Assembly (NCBI GenBank): GCA_038148895.1
Contig: JBBVGQ010000008.1
DNA length: 64,000 bases
Reading direction: 5' to 3' (one strand)
DNA from: Tamlana sp038148895
GTDB taxonomy: Bacteria; Bacteroidota; Bacteroidia; Flavobacteriales; Flavobacteriaceae
In this document: positions 20,331 through 28,607 of the stretch, piece after piece
Numbering within the stretch: position 1 is the stretch's first letter
Layout of the letters: every line of letters starts with the position of its first letter
Notes under the pieces: model-generated
What the model was told of the DNA's origin: nothing
What the model saw: the letters and a program-made list of their open reading frames with translations, nothing else
Databases searched by the model: none
Made by a program: the position numbers and the translations under genes

Positions 20331-21138
20331 GGTTATAATTTTGAATGGCTAATCGCACATTTTTATATTTTTCAAGCAGTGCCTCTGCTTCGTTTTGAGA
20401 TATATTAAGTTCGGTCATGATCATTCTAGTACCGCGATTAACCAATTTGTTATTGCTCAACTGCATATCAACCATTTTGTTGCCTTTTATATGCCCCAAT
20501 TGAATCATGGTTGATGTGGTGATCATATTAAGCACTAGTTTTTGGGCAGTACCAGCTTTCATCCTTGAGCTACCAGTAACAAATTCGGGGCCTACAATAA
20601 CCTCAATGGGGAATTGGGCGGTTTGTGAAAGTGGACTGTTATGGTTACAGGTTATGCATCCGGTAATGATATTGTTTTCGTTACACCGCTCTAAAGCTGA
20701 AATAACATAAGGTGTTGTACCAGATGCGGCAATGCCCACCACAACATCGTTACTGTTGATATTATATTTTTGCAAATCTTCCCAACCTTGGGTTAGGGAG
20801 TCTTCTGCAAATTCAACGGCTTTTCTTATGGCTGAATCACCACCGGCAATTAGCCCAATAACCAAATCATGGGAAACTCCAAATGTAGGTGGACATTCAG
20901 AAGCATCTAAAATACCCAATCGTCCACTTGTGCCAGCTCCCATGTAAAATAAACGTCCCCCGATTTTTAATTTTGAAACAATTTGTTCCACCAGTCTTTC
21001 TATTTCCGGAAGTGCTTTTTCAACAGCAAGTGGTACGGTTTTGTCTTCATTATTGATGTTTTTCAATAATTCTGAAACCGACATCTTTTCAAGATGGTTG
21101 TAATTTGAATCTTGCTCGGTAGTTTTTGTAAAACCCAT
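20320..21138 (-). CDS. murQ: N-acetylmuramic acid 6-phosphate etherase
   Basis: Cleaves the D-lactyl ether of MurNAc-6-phosphate to GlcNAc-6-phosphate during peptidoglycan recycling in the cytoplasm. The 272-residue product has the SIS-domain signature GRLFYMGAGTSGRLGILDA (about residues 61-79), then ECPPTFG, the second SIS segment VVVGIAASGTTPYV (about 132-145), and the conserved GPEFVTGSSRMKAGTAQK (about 188-205). Length is slightly shorter than the E. coli enzyme but complete. Downstream it overlaps the DUF6095 gene; upstream it follows the TolC gene, 29 nt away, on the same strand. Confidence 0.95.
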   Translation of the reverse strand: MGFTKTTEQDSNYNHLEKMSVSELLKNINNEDKTVPLAVEKALPEIERLVEQIVSKLKIGGRLFYMGAGTSGRLGILDASECPPTFGVSHDLVIGLIAGGDSAIRKAVEFAEDSLTQGWEDLQKYNINSNDVVVGIAASGTTPYVISALERCNENNIITGCITCNHNSPLSQTAQFPIEVIVGPEFVTGSSRMKAGTAQKLVLNMITTSTMIQLGHIKGNKMVDMQLSNNKLVNRGTRMIMTELNISQNEAEALLEKYKNVRLAIQNYNHGK

Positions 21139-21167
21139 GTGCCAAAAATAGCAATTAATTGGCAGTT

Positions 21168-22628
21168 TTAGTCATAAAGAATATCCTCAGCTTCTATTTT
21201 TTTGTCATTTATAAAATCGTAGAGTGTAAGTTGTCTAAGGGTGTAATAATCTCTCCAAAAGCGTTCTAATGAATTAAGATATCTTAATACAGCATCATCT
21301 TTTTCCCGCAGTGCTATATTCAAATCTGTTATGCTAATTTTTCCCAAAATATAGCGTTTTTGTGAGATGTCATATCGTTTAGTAGCCACTTCTTTGGCCT
21401 TTTCAGAAGTATATAAAAAATCTCTTAGGCTGGACCAATTCAGCACATGCAGATATATTTCCTGCTCAAATTCTTGTTGGTCTTGATTGATGCTGTTGTT
21501 GGTCAAATTCAAATTAGCCTCTGCCATTTTACGTCTAGATTTGGACACACCCCAATCAAAAATGGGTAAGCCAATGGTAACCTGAACACTTTGTTGTTTA
21601 TTGAAGTTGTTAAAAAGGTTGTTAAAATCCTCGCCATTTTGTGAAATCCCGAAGTTGGCGGAAACACCTAACCTTACCCTGTTGTTTCCCTTTTGCTGGG
21701 CAACTTCTTTTTCGGCCTCCAATCGTTTTCTTCTAAATTCTATAACCGCTTTTCTGTTTGTTTGCGCTTCACTTAGTGCTTTATCTATATCAACATCGAA
21801 AAGCGGCAGTTCTTCGGGAACTGCAAGTTCTAAATTTTCAGTTTCCAATTCCAAATAGCGCGCTAAATTTTGCGAAGTTCGTTTTACTTCAATTGTATTT
21901 GTTGTTAGGTTGTTTTTGGAGTTTAATAGGGTTAGTTCCATCTGCAACAACTCATTTTCAGCAATTTTTCCCATTTTAAATCTTCCTTTACTTATTTGGT
22001 ATAGGGTATCTTGATTTTTTAAATTGATTTTGGCGATTTCCAATTGCATTTGAGCTTTTAACAAATCGAAATAACGGTTGGATGTACTCACCGATATTTG
22101 CTCCATACTTTCCACGAAATCTCTTTTTGATTCTTCGAAAACCAAAGGCTCAATTTTTTTGTCCCATTTAAACTCGTTATAAAACAGAGAATTTTGAAAA
22201 TAATTTAAACTAAAGGGGAAAACGGCATAGCCGATATTTTCGTCTAGCCCAAAAAGCTCAATACGGTTTAAACGTGAATTAATTGATAAAGTTCCACCCG
22301 TGTAGGGAACACTTTGTGACAATGATAAACCGCCTTGGAGAAATAATTGATTTTTAGTTCTGAATACATCTTGGCCTTCATCATTGGTAATAAGCTCTAC
22401 TTCATTTCTGTATTCTGGTAAAATGGCATTAAACCGTAATTCTGGCAAAAACCTAGCCTTGTAATTTCTAAAACGCCAATAACTGGCCTGATTTCGGTTA
22501 AGGTTAATTTTGTAATCTGGTGATTTTTTTTGAGCGATGCCAATAGCTTCGTTAAGCGTTATTTTTTTCACTTGAGAAAAAGTTGCCAAAGGAAAAATAA
22601 TGATGAGTAATATAAATATTCGTTGCAT
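21168..22628 (-). CDS. TolC-family outer membrane efflux protein
   Basis: 486 residues with a signal peptide (MQRIFILLIIIFPLATFSQ). Two long alpha-helical coiled-coil regions (about 175-260 and 355-455) and intervening beta segments are the duplicated OEP/TolC fold. Predicted trimeric outer-membrane channel. It is third in a minus-strand set (HlyD adaptor, MacB-type permease, TolC), 6 nt after the permease, so it should complete a tripartite exporter. Substrate unknown. Confidence 0.9.
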   Translation of the reverse strand: MQRIFILLIIIFPLATFSQVKKITLNEAIGIAQKKSPDYKINLNRNQASYWRFRNYKARFLPELRFNAILPEYRNEVELITNDEGQDVFRTKNQLFLQGGLSLSQSVPYTGGTLSINSRLNRIELFGLDENIGYAVFPFSLNYFQNSLFYNEFKWDKKIEPLVFEESKRDFVESMEQISVSTSNRYFDLLKAQMQLEIAKINLKNQDTLYQISKGRFKMGKIAENELLQMELTLLNSKNNLTTNTIEVKRTSQNLARYLELETENLELAVPEELPLFDVDIDKALSEAQTNRKAVIEFRRKRLEAEKEVAQQKGNNRVRLGVSANFGISQNGEDFNNLFNNFNKQQSVQVTIGLPIFDWGVSKSRRKMAEANLNLTNNSINQDQQEFEQEIYLHVLNWSSLRDFLYTSEKAKEVATKRYDISQKRYILGKISITDLNIALREKDDAVLRYLNSLERFWRDYYTLRQLTLYDFINDKKIEAEDILYD

Positions 22629-22634
22629 ATTGTT

Positions 22635-23987
22635 CTATTCAGATCTTAGAGCTTGAATTGGTCTTTTGTTGGCTGCCGCCTTTGCCGGGAAAATACCGAA
22701 TGTTAACCCAACCAAAACGGCAATAAAAAACGATACAGTTATTGATGAAAAAGACAGCACGGTCTCAATACCAGAAACAGCTTCAATAATGTATGCGCTC
22801 AGAATCCCTAAAACAATACCAACAATGCCTCCGCCAACACTTATGAGTACAGATTCCGAAAGGAATTGTAAGATAACGTCTTCTTCGGTAGCGCCAATGG
22901 CTCGAATAATGCCGATTTCCTTTGTGCGCTCCAAAACCGAGGCCAGCATGATATTCATAATTCCAATACCACCAATGAGCAACGAAATGCCAGCGATAAT
23001 GCTCAGTACAATATTGAAAATCTGTTTCGTTTTTTGCTGTTGCTTAAGAAGTTGAATAGGGATGGTAATTTCAAAATCCAATACATCGTTGTGTCTACGT
23101 CGCAACATTTTGCTTAATACTTCGGCAGTTGCTTTTAGCTGGTTGGAGTTGGCAACCTGAACTGTCAGTTTATCAATTTGATGGTAGTTGCCTCGAGGTA
23201 TTTTCTGTTGCGGACCATTTTGGTTTTGGTTACGCGCGTTAGCATCATCTGTAATGATTTTCCGGTCTTTATACCTTACCAAAAAAGTGTTTAATGGGAT
23301 GTAAACATCTTCATTCAAATCTCTAATACCTAAGTTTTCCTGTGCTTTATCTGAAATGAATTTTTCCTCAATAACACCAATAATATGCAACCAAACGTCT
23401 TTTACCTTTATTTGTTTGCCCAGTGCGCTTTCTCCGGTAAAAAGCTTTTTTTCTACTTTTTTACCCACAATGCAAACAGGCATGGCGTTTTTTATTTGGT
23501 AATCACAGAAAGCTGAGCCGTTATCTAACGTAACATTGGAAGCTTCAAAAAAACTTGGGGAAATGCCAACAAGTTTTACTGGATTTTGCTTTCCATTGTT
23601 GATGACGTAAGTGTTCATAACAATTTCTGGACTAATCAGTTTTACACTGGGGATGTGCTTTTTTATACTTTGGGCATCTAGAACATCCAACCCCTTTGAA
23701 AATCTTTTGGATTCAGTTTTACTACTTTCTTCGTCATCCTCATTGGCATCTTCATTTTCTTCATCGGGTATCGGTGTTACAACAATATTGTTTACTCCAA
23801 CAAGTTCCAATTGAGCCAATATTTCTTTTTCAGCGCCATTACCTATGGCCAACATGGCAATTACAGAGGCAACACCAAATATAATACCCAATGCGGTTAG
23901 AAAAGTTCTAACTTTATTTGTTTTAATAAACCAAAATGCCTCGCTGAAGCTAGATTTTAGTTTCTCAAAAAGTATCCTATCTATCAT
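22635..23987 (-). CDS. MacB/FtsX-type ABC transporter permease
   Basis: 450 residues: an N-terminal membrane helix (about 21-46), a large periplasmic MacB_PCD-type domain, and three C-terminal helices (about 318-341, 372-396, 410-430) with LERTKEIGIIRAIGAT between the first two, typical of FtsX/MacB permeases. No Walker motifs, so the ATPase must be a separate protein; none is encoded nearby. The periplasmic domain carries an acidic insertion (DEENEDANEDDEES, about residues 75-88). It lies 1 nt after the adaptor gene and 6 nt before tolC, a tight operon. Confidence 0.9.
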   Translation of the reverse strand: MIDRILFEKLKSSFSEAFWFIKTNKVRTFLTALGIIFGVASVIAMLAIGNGAEKEILAQLELVGVNNIVVTPIPDEENEDANEDDEESSKTESKRFSKGLDVLDAQSIKKHIPSVKLISPEIVMNTYVINNGKQNPVKLVGISPSFFEASNVTLDNGSAFCDYQIKNAMPVCIVGKKVEKKLFTGESALGKQIKVKDVWLHIIGVIEEKFISDKAQENLGIRDLNEDVYIPLNTFLVRYKDRKIITDDANARNQNQNGPQQKIPRGNYHQIDKLTVQVANSNQLKATAEVLSKMLRRRHNDVLDFEITIPIQLLKQQQKTKQIFNIVLSIIAGISLLIGGIGIMNIMLASVLERTKEIGIIRAIGATEEDVILQFLSESVLISVGGGIVGIVLGILSAYIIEAVSGIETVLSFSSITVSFFIAVLVGLTFGIFPAKAAANKRPIQALRSE

Positions 23988-23988
23988 T

Positions 23989-25233
23989 TTATTTTAATAG
24001 CGTTATACTTTTGTCTTCCAAATCTACGGGTTTGTTTAAGTAAACGATATCATTTTCATCTAAACCTTTGTTGACTATAATAACTTCATTGTTGGAATCT
24101 CCAAGTTCTACTTGCTTTTTTTCTATGGATAAACCTGACTTTACATAAGCGAAGCTGATGGAATCTTTTGAAAAAACAGCTTCCAACGGAATCATTAAAA
24201 CATCGTCTTGCTGTTTGGTCAGGATTTTATTTGAGGTAGTCATTCCAGGGCGTATGTTTTTATTGGTGCCATTAAGCTTTATTAAAACCTGAAATAGCTT
24301 AATATCTGATCCCACTTTCGTTTCTCCAACATTTGCAACATCGGTAACAATACCGTCCAATTCAATATCAGGAAAAGCATCAAAGCCTACTTTTGCTGTT
24401 AGCCCTTTTTTGAGCTTTCTGATATCCACCTCATTGCAAAACGTTTTAGATTCCATTTTGGATAAGTCTGGCAAACTGGCAACTGCCGGATCCCATGGGC
24501 TAATTGTTGAACCAACTTTTCTTTTGTTTCCACCCCACTCCCTGATATAAGTTACCATGCCGTCGTCATCAGAATGGATAGTGAATTCCTTTTGAAGCTC
24601 CAACAGGTCGTTAATTTGCTTTTTATATTTTGAAACTTCGGTGCCAACCTCAATCATTTTGGCATTGGCCTGTCTTTTTTTTATGGAATAATCTGCTCGT
24701 TTTTCTTTTAAATCCCGTTCGGTTTTTTCAATGTTGATCTCTAGAGACCTAATCGTGGCTGGTGGTTCGTATTGTGAACGGGTAAGTTCCAGTTTGTCTT
24801 CTTCAATTTTAAATAGCAGATCTTTAATGGCATTGCGCTCTTGTTTCAGCGTTAAAGTAGTATCGAGTTGTTGTTGGATATATCTTGATTCTCCTTGTTC
24901 CAGGTTTAATTGGGCATCTTGAATACGGCCATTTAGTTCAGTAACATCCAATTTACCAACATAATCCCCTTTTTTCACTACAGTCCCTTCCGGAACTAAA
25001 TCTTGGATTTTTATTTGATATAAACCAAAACGCCTTGCATTACTAGGACCATCAATTTTTTTTGAGCTTGTAGATTGCGCTTCTCCAGATATAAAAACCT
25101 CATTTAAAAAAGAGCCCTTAACTACTTTGGTGGTTAGCGAAACGTCTTCATCACTTGACGAGCTGAAGTAAGAGTAGGCAATAATTGGTAGTACGATGAT
25201 GGCAATTATTATGGCAATTCTTTTTTTTGTCAT
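23989..25233 (-). CDS. HlyD/MacA-type periplasmic adaptor protein
   Basis: 414 residues anchored by one N-terminal membrane helix (about 4-22, RIAIIIAIIVLPIIAYSYF). It has a lipoyl-like half (VPEGTVVKKGDYVGKLD), a long helical hairpin (about 95-215), a second beta region and a C-terminal membrane-proximal domain. This is the membrane fusion protein that bridges the permease and TolC. It is the first gene of the efflux set; the 105-bp spacer upstream separates it from the DUF4249 gene on the same strand. Confidence 0.9.
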   Translation of the reverse strand: MTKKRIAIIIAIIVLPIIAYSYFSSSSDEDVSLTTKVVKGSFLNEVFISGEAQSTSSKKIDGPSNARRFGLYQIKIQDLVPEGTVVKKGDYVGKLDVTELNGRIQDAQLNLEQGESRYIQQQLDTTLTLKQERNAIKDLLFKIEEDKLELTRSQYEPPATIRSLEINIEKTERDLKEKRADYSIKKRQANAKMIEVGTEVSKYKKQINDLLELQKEFTIHSDDDGMVTYIREWGGNKRKVGSTISPWDPAVASLPDLSKMESKTFCNEVDIRKLKKGLTAKVGFDAFPDIELDGIVTDVANVGETKVGSDIKLFQVLIKLNGTNKNIRPGMTTSNKILTKQQDDVLMIPLEAVFSKDSISFAYVKSGLSIEKKQVELGDSNNEVIIVNKGLDENDIVYLNKPVDLEDKSITLLK

Positions 25234-25338
25234 GCTAGTTTTTGTTGATGAATTTTTAAAATTACAAAAAAAACAGACCTGTAAGATTTTATTTAGTTAA
25301 ATAAATCCCAATATTTTAAATATGATTTTTTAGGAAAT

Positions 25339-26157
25339 TTATTCTATTATATAAGTGAAAACGTCTGTTTCGGAAGCTCTAAAAAAGCCCAATGGAAAAT
25401 TATCAGGATCGGTTTGATTAACACAGTTTCCTCTTAAAGTTGCAGGTTGGGTTTCAAATGGATCGCCCGAGTTTTCATCGGTTTGTTGCAACAAAATAAA
25501 AAGATAATTGAACGCGCGCTCTGTGATGCCTGAGTTTCTGATGACTAGTTCATCGCCAGTTTCAATATTTTCATCAGAAAAGAAACCAAAAATTTGATTG
25601 CCGTCGGTAAATTTGTCTTCATAAACTTCTAAGGCAATGTTGTTATTTTTCAGGACTACAAACTCAAATAGATAAAAGTTTTTTACATTGGCTGGATCGG
25701 TATAAAACGCTTTTATTTCTGTTTCATTACCTCCAAAACCACCTTCGTTTTTTTGTTCGACCAACTCAATTGGGGCGACAGGAGTTAAAACGGTTGTAGA
25801 AGTATAAATCTCATTTTTGTAATTAATGTTTAGGTTGTAAGTAGCATTTAGTAAGGGAATGAAATTCTCTGTTTGATAAATTCCAGAATTGCCATCCTCT
25901 ACGAAATTATAAGAATTGCTATTTGAATCTGTTACAATAACCGTCGCACCTGTTGCAGGAGGTATGTCATTGTCAAAATATGGTGCGGTTAAGCTCAATC
26001 TAATTTTTTGCGTATTACCATCGGTTCCCTTTATCCAGTTTATGGAAGCATCAATGACCAATTTGGGCGCTGTGTTTTTTAAGTCGACATCAATAACATC
26101 TTCACAAGAGCTCATGAAAAACATGGAAAGGCAAAATATGAATAGTATTTTTTTCAT
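25339..26157 (-). CDS. DUF4249 outer-membrane-associated lipoprotein
   Basis: The frame opens at 26253, but I place the start at ATG 26157 (272 residues). That gives a clean lipoprotein signal (MKKILFIFCLSMFFMSSC, lipobox MSSC at about 15-18) and puts the start 4 nt after the TonB receptor stop; the longer form would overlap that gene by 92 nt. The mature part, beginning EDVIDVDLKNTAPKLVID, matches the DUF4249 pattern. This family usually accompanies a TonB-dependent receptor, as here, and is thought to be its surface-exposed partner. The ligand is unknown. Confidence 0.88.
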   Translation of the reverse strand: MKKILFIFCLSMFFMSSCEDVIDVDLKNTAPKLVIDASINWIKGTDGNTQKIRLSLTAPYFDNDIPPATGATVIVTDSNSNSYNFVEDGNSGIYQTENFIPLLNATYNLNINYKNEIYTSTTVLTPVAPIELVEQKNEGGFGGNETEIKAFYTDPANVKNFYLFEFVVLKNNNIALEVYEDKFTDGNQIFGFFSDENIETGDELVIRNSGITERAFNYLFILLQQTDENSGDPFETQPATLRGNCVNQTDPDNFPLGFFRASETDVFTYIIE

Positions 26158-26161
26158 GGCT

Positions 26162-28534
26162 CTAAAGTTTAAAATTGTAAGAAATTGACGGAACAATACC
26201 AAAAATGGAAAGCCTTGTCGCCTCATTATTATTGGTTTCGCTATTTCTACCAAAATTTATTGATGCAGCGTTTTTGCGATTGTAAACATTGTAAATGCTA
26301 AACACCCAATAGCTCTGCCAACCTTTGGTTTTATTTGGTTTTGGGGTATAATTCAGGGCTAGGTCTAGCCTGTTATAGGAAGGAAGCCTGTTTTCGTTCC
26401 GTCCTTCATAATGCGGAATATTAAGTCCGTTATACTGATATTGTGCAACAGGAAATGTGGCGGGCTGCCCTGTTTGATATAAAAAGTTTGCGTTTGCTTT
26501 CCATTTATTGTTCCAGCGGTAGCTTCCCGTAACTGAGATGTCATGTGTTTTGTCATAAGGAGTTTTATACCAATTGCCATTGTTTATGCCCAATTCACCA
26601 GGTATTCTTCCAGGTGTTCGTTGTTCAGATTTTGAAAGGGTGTAGGCTAGCCAACCGTTCAGCTTGCCTTCATTTTTGCGTAGCAAAAGTTCTAAACCAT
26701 AGGCTCTAGCCTTTCCGTTTAAAATAACTTGCTCAATGGCATTGTTTGCAATTAAATCAGCTCCGTCTGTATAATCAATTCGGTTTTTTATTTTTTTGTA
26801 GAAGCTTTCCACTTCTAAGGAATACATGTTATCACTAAAATTTTTAAAATACCCTACTGCATACTGATCTAACAGCTGTGGTTTTACATATTTTCCGCTG
26901 GGTGTCCAAATATCTAATGGAGTAGGTGACTGGGTGTTGGACAGCAAATGCAAATACTGGCTCATCCTATTATAGCTCAATTTTACGGAACTATTGGTGT
27001 TCAACTGGTAAGCCAAGGAGGCTCTTGGCTCAAGATTGTAAAAGCTTTCTATAACATCGCTTCTTTTGAAGGATTCGGTTCCTATAGGTTCTGCTTTCTC
27101 ATAAATCTGAAAATCTTCATTGAATATTACGGCTTCGTCATTTTCATAAATATTGAGTTCATCTTGCCCCAAACGATGGAAGCTACTCAACCTTAAACCA
27201 TAGGACAAAGCCAATTTTTCTGAAAGTTTATGTTCGACATCCAAGTAAAGCGCATTTTCAAAAGCATATTTATCAGTTAATTTAAACGGGTTGATGCCTG
27301 AAGTGGGCACAGTGGGATTTATTTCCCCTGGATTAAATTTATAGTAGATGCTATTTAAACCGTACTGAAGTTTTAATTTATTGCTTATATAATGTTTGAA
27401 ATCGTATTTTAAATTGAAGTTTTGAATACCCGAAACCCAATCAAACTCAACAAAATCTAGTTTTAGGCTATAGTAATAATCAGAATAAATAAATGAAAGA
27501 TTGGAGAAAATCTTATCTGAAAATAGGTGGTTCCACCTAAAGTTTAAAACGGAATTGCCATAGGTGTTTTCAAAACTATCTTGAATACTGAACACGTCCC
27601 GGCCAAAATAACCTGAAAGATAGATATTGTTTCTGTCGTTTAATTTGTAGCTCAATTTGGTATTTAAATCGTAGAAATAGGCTATATTATTAATGTCGAA
27701 AAGAGGAAGAAACAAGTGGGCATAGCTTGATCGACCTCCAAAAAGAAAAGAGCCTTTATCCTTTTCTAAAGGGCCTTCTACAAGCAAACGGCTCGAAACC
27801 AATCCGATACCGCCATTGGCATGAAACTCCCTGCTGTTGCCTTCTTTTTGGTAAATATCCAATACGGAGGACACTCGACCACCATAGCGAGCTGGAATAC
27901 CTCCTTTAAAAAGCCTTAAATCTTTAATGGCATCAGGATTGAAGACAGAAAAGAAACCAAACAGATGGGATGAATTGTAAATGGTTGCTTCATCTAAAAG
28001 GATTAAATTTTGGTCGGCTGCACCACCACGCACATTGAATCCAGAAGCTCCCTCTCCTGTAGTTGTAACGCCAGGGAGCAACGTAATGGCTTTTATGATG
28101 TCCGATTCACCCAACACAACAGGAATATCCTTTATGGTATTTGAAGTGAGCTTGTTAACGCTCATTTGGGGCGCTTTTATGTTGGGTTTTTCAATATTTT
28201 CCACAATAATAACTTCATCCAAATTTTCCAAAGCATTCGTTAAACTGAAATTCCTTGTCATATCCTGGGAAAGGGTTATGGTTTCAGAAATGGAGTTAAA
28301 CCCCAAATAGCTCACAATAACTCTGTAACTACCTCTAGGTAATGTAATGGAGTAGAAGCCGTATTCGTTAGTTGTTGTTCCTGATTGGATTTCTGGAAAG
28401 ATAATATTGACCCCAATTAAGGTTTCATTGCTTTTTTTCTCTGAGACGGTCCCACTAATGGTATATTTTTCTTGGCTGCTTAGGGTGTTGTAGAAACATA
28501 AAGCAAGGAGTAAACACATGAAGTTTTTTCTCAT
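26162..28534 (-). CDS. TonB-dependent outer membrane receptor with carboxypeptidase-like regulatory domain
   Basis: The frame is open from 28603, but the start at ATG 28534 (790 residues) is preferred: it begins a proper signal peptide (MRKNFMCLLLALCFYNTLSSQ), and the longer form would run through the terminator of the upstream icd gene. After the signal come a CarboxypepD_reg-like domain (about 25-105, ISGTVSEKK...YGFYSITLPRGSYRV), a plug domain (about 125-240, with FNVRGGAADQNLILLD), and a beta-barrel to the C-terminal Phe-Lys-Leu. Imports an unknown ligand with energy from TonB-ExbBD; the DUF4249 lipoprotein downstream is its likely partner. Confidence 0.92.
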   Translation of the reverse strand: MRKNFMCLLLALCFYNTLSSQEKYTISGTVSEKKSNETLIGVNIIFPEIQSGTTTNEYGFYSITLPRGSYRVIVSYLGFNSISETITLSQDMTRNFSLTNALENLDEVIIVENIEKPNIKAPQMSVNKLTSNTIKDIPVVLGESDIIKAITLLPGVTTTGEGASGFNVRGGAADQNLILLDEATIYNSSHLFGFFSVFNPDAIKDLRLFKGGIPARYGGRVSSVLDIYQKEGNSREFHANGGIGLVSSRLLVEGPLEKDKGSFLFGGRSSYAHLFLPLFDINNIAYFYDLNTKLSYKLNDRNNIYLSGYFGRDVFSIQDSFENTYGNSVLNFRWNHLFSDKIFSNLSFIYSDYYYSLKLDFVEFDWVSGIQNFNLKYDFKHYISNKLKLQYGLNSIYYKFNPGEINPTVPTSGINPFKLTDKYAFENALYLDVEHKLSEKLALSYGLRLSSFHRLGQDELNIYENDEAVIFNEDFQIYEKAEPIGTESFKRSDVIESFYNLEPRASLAYQLNTNSSVKLSYNRMSQYLHLLSNTQSPTPLDIWTPSGKYVKPQLLDQYAVGYFKNFSDNMYSLEVESFYKKIKNRIDYTDGADLIANNAIEQVILNGKARAYGLELLLRKNEGKLNGWLAYTLSKSEQRTPGRIPGELGINNGNWYKTPYDKTHDISVTGSYRWNNKWKANANFLYQTGQPATFPVAQYQYNGLNIPHYEGRNENRLPSYNRLDLALNYTPKPNKTKGWQSYWVFSIYNVYNRKNAASINFGRNSETNNNEATRLSIFGIVPSISYNFKL

Positions 28535-28561
28535 CAACGCGCAATTTGCATAAAAATAAAA

Positions 28562-28588
28562 AAAAGCCCCTTGAAAAGGAGCTTTTAA
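28562..28588 (-). terminator. Intrinsic terminator of icd
   Basis: On the minus strand an 8-bp stem (one G-U pair) with a UUC loop is followed by a run of seven Us. It begins about 20 nt after the icd stop and lies just before the preferred start of the TonB receptor gene, so the two are separate transcripts or partly read through. Confidence 0.85.
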
Positions 28589-28607
28589 CATTTTCTTTAA
28601 CAAAATA

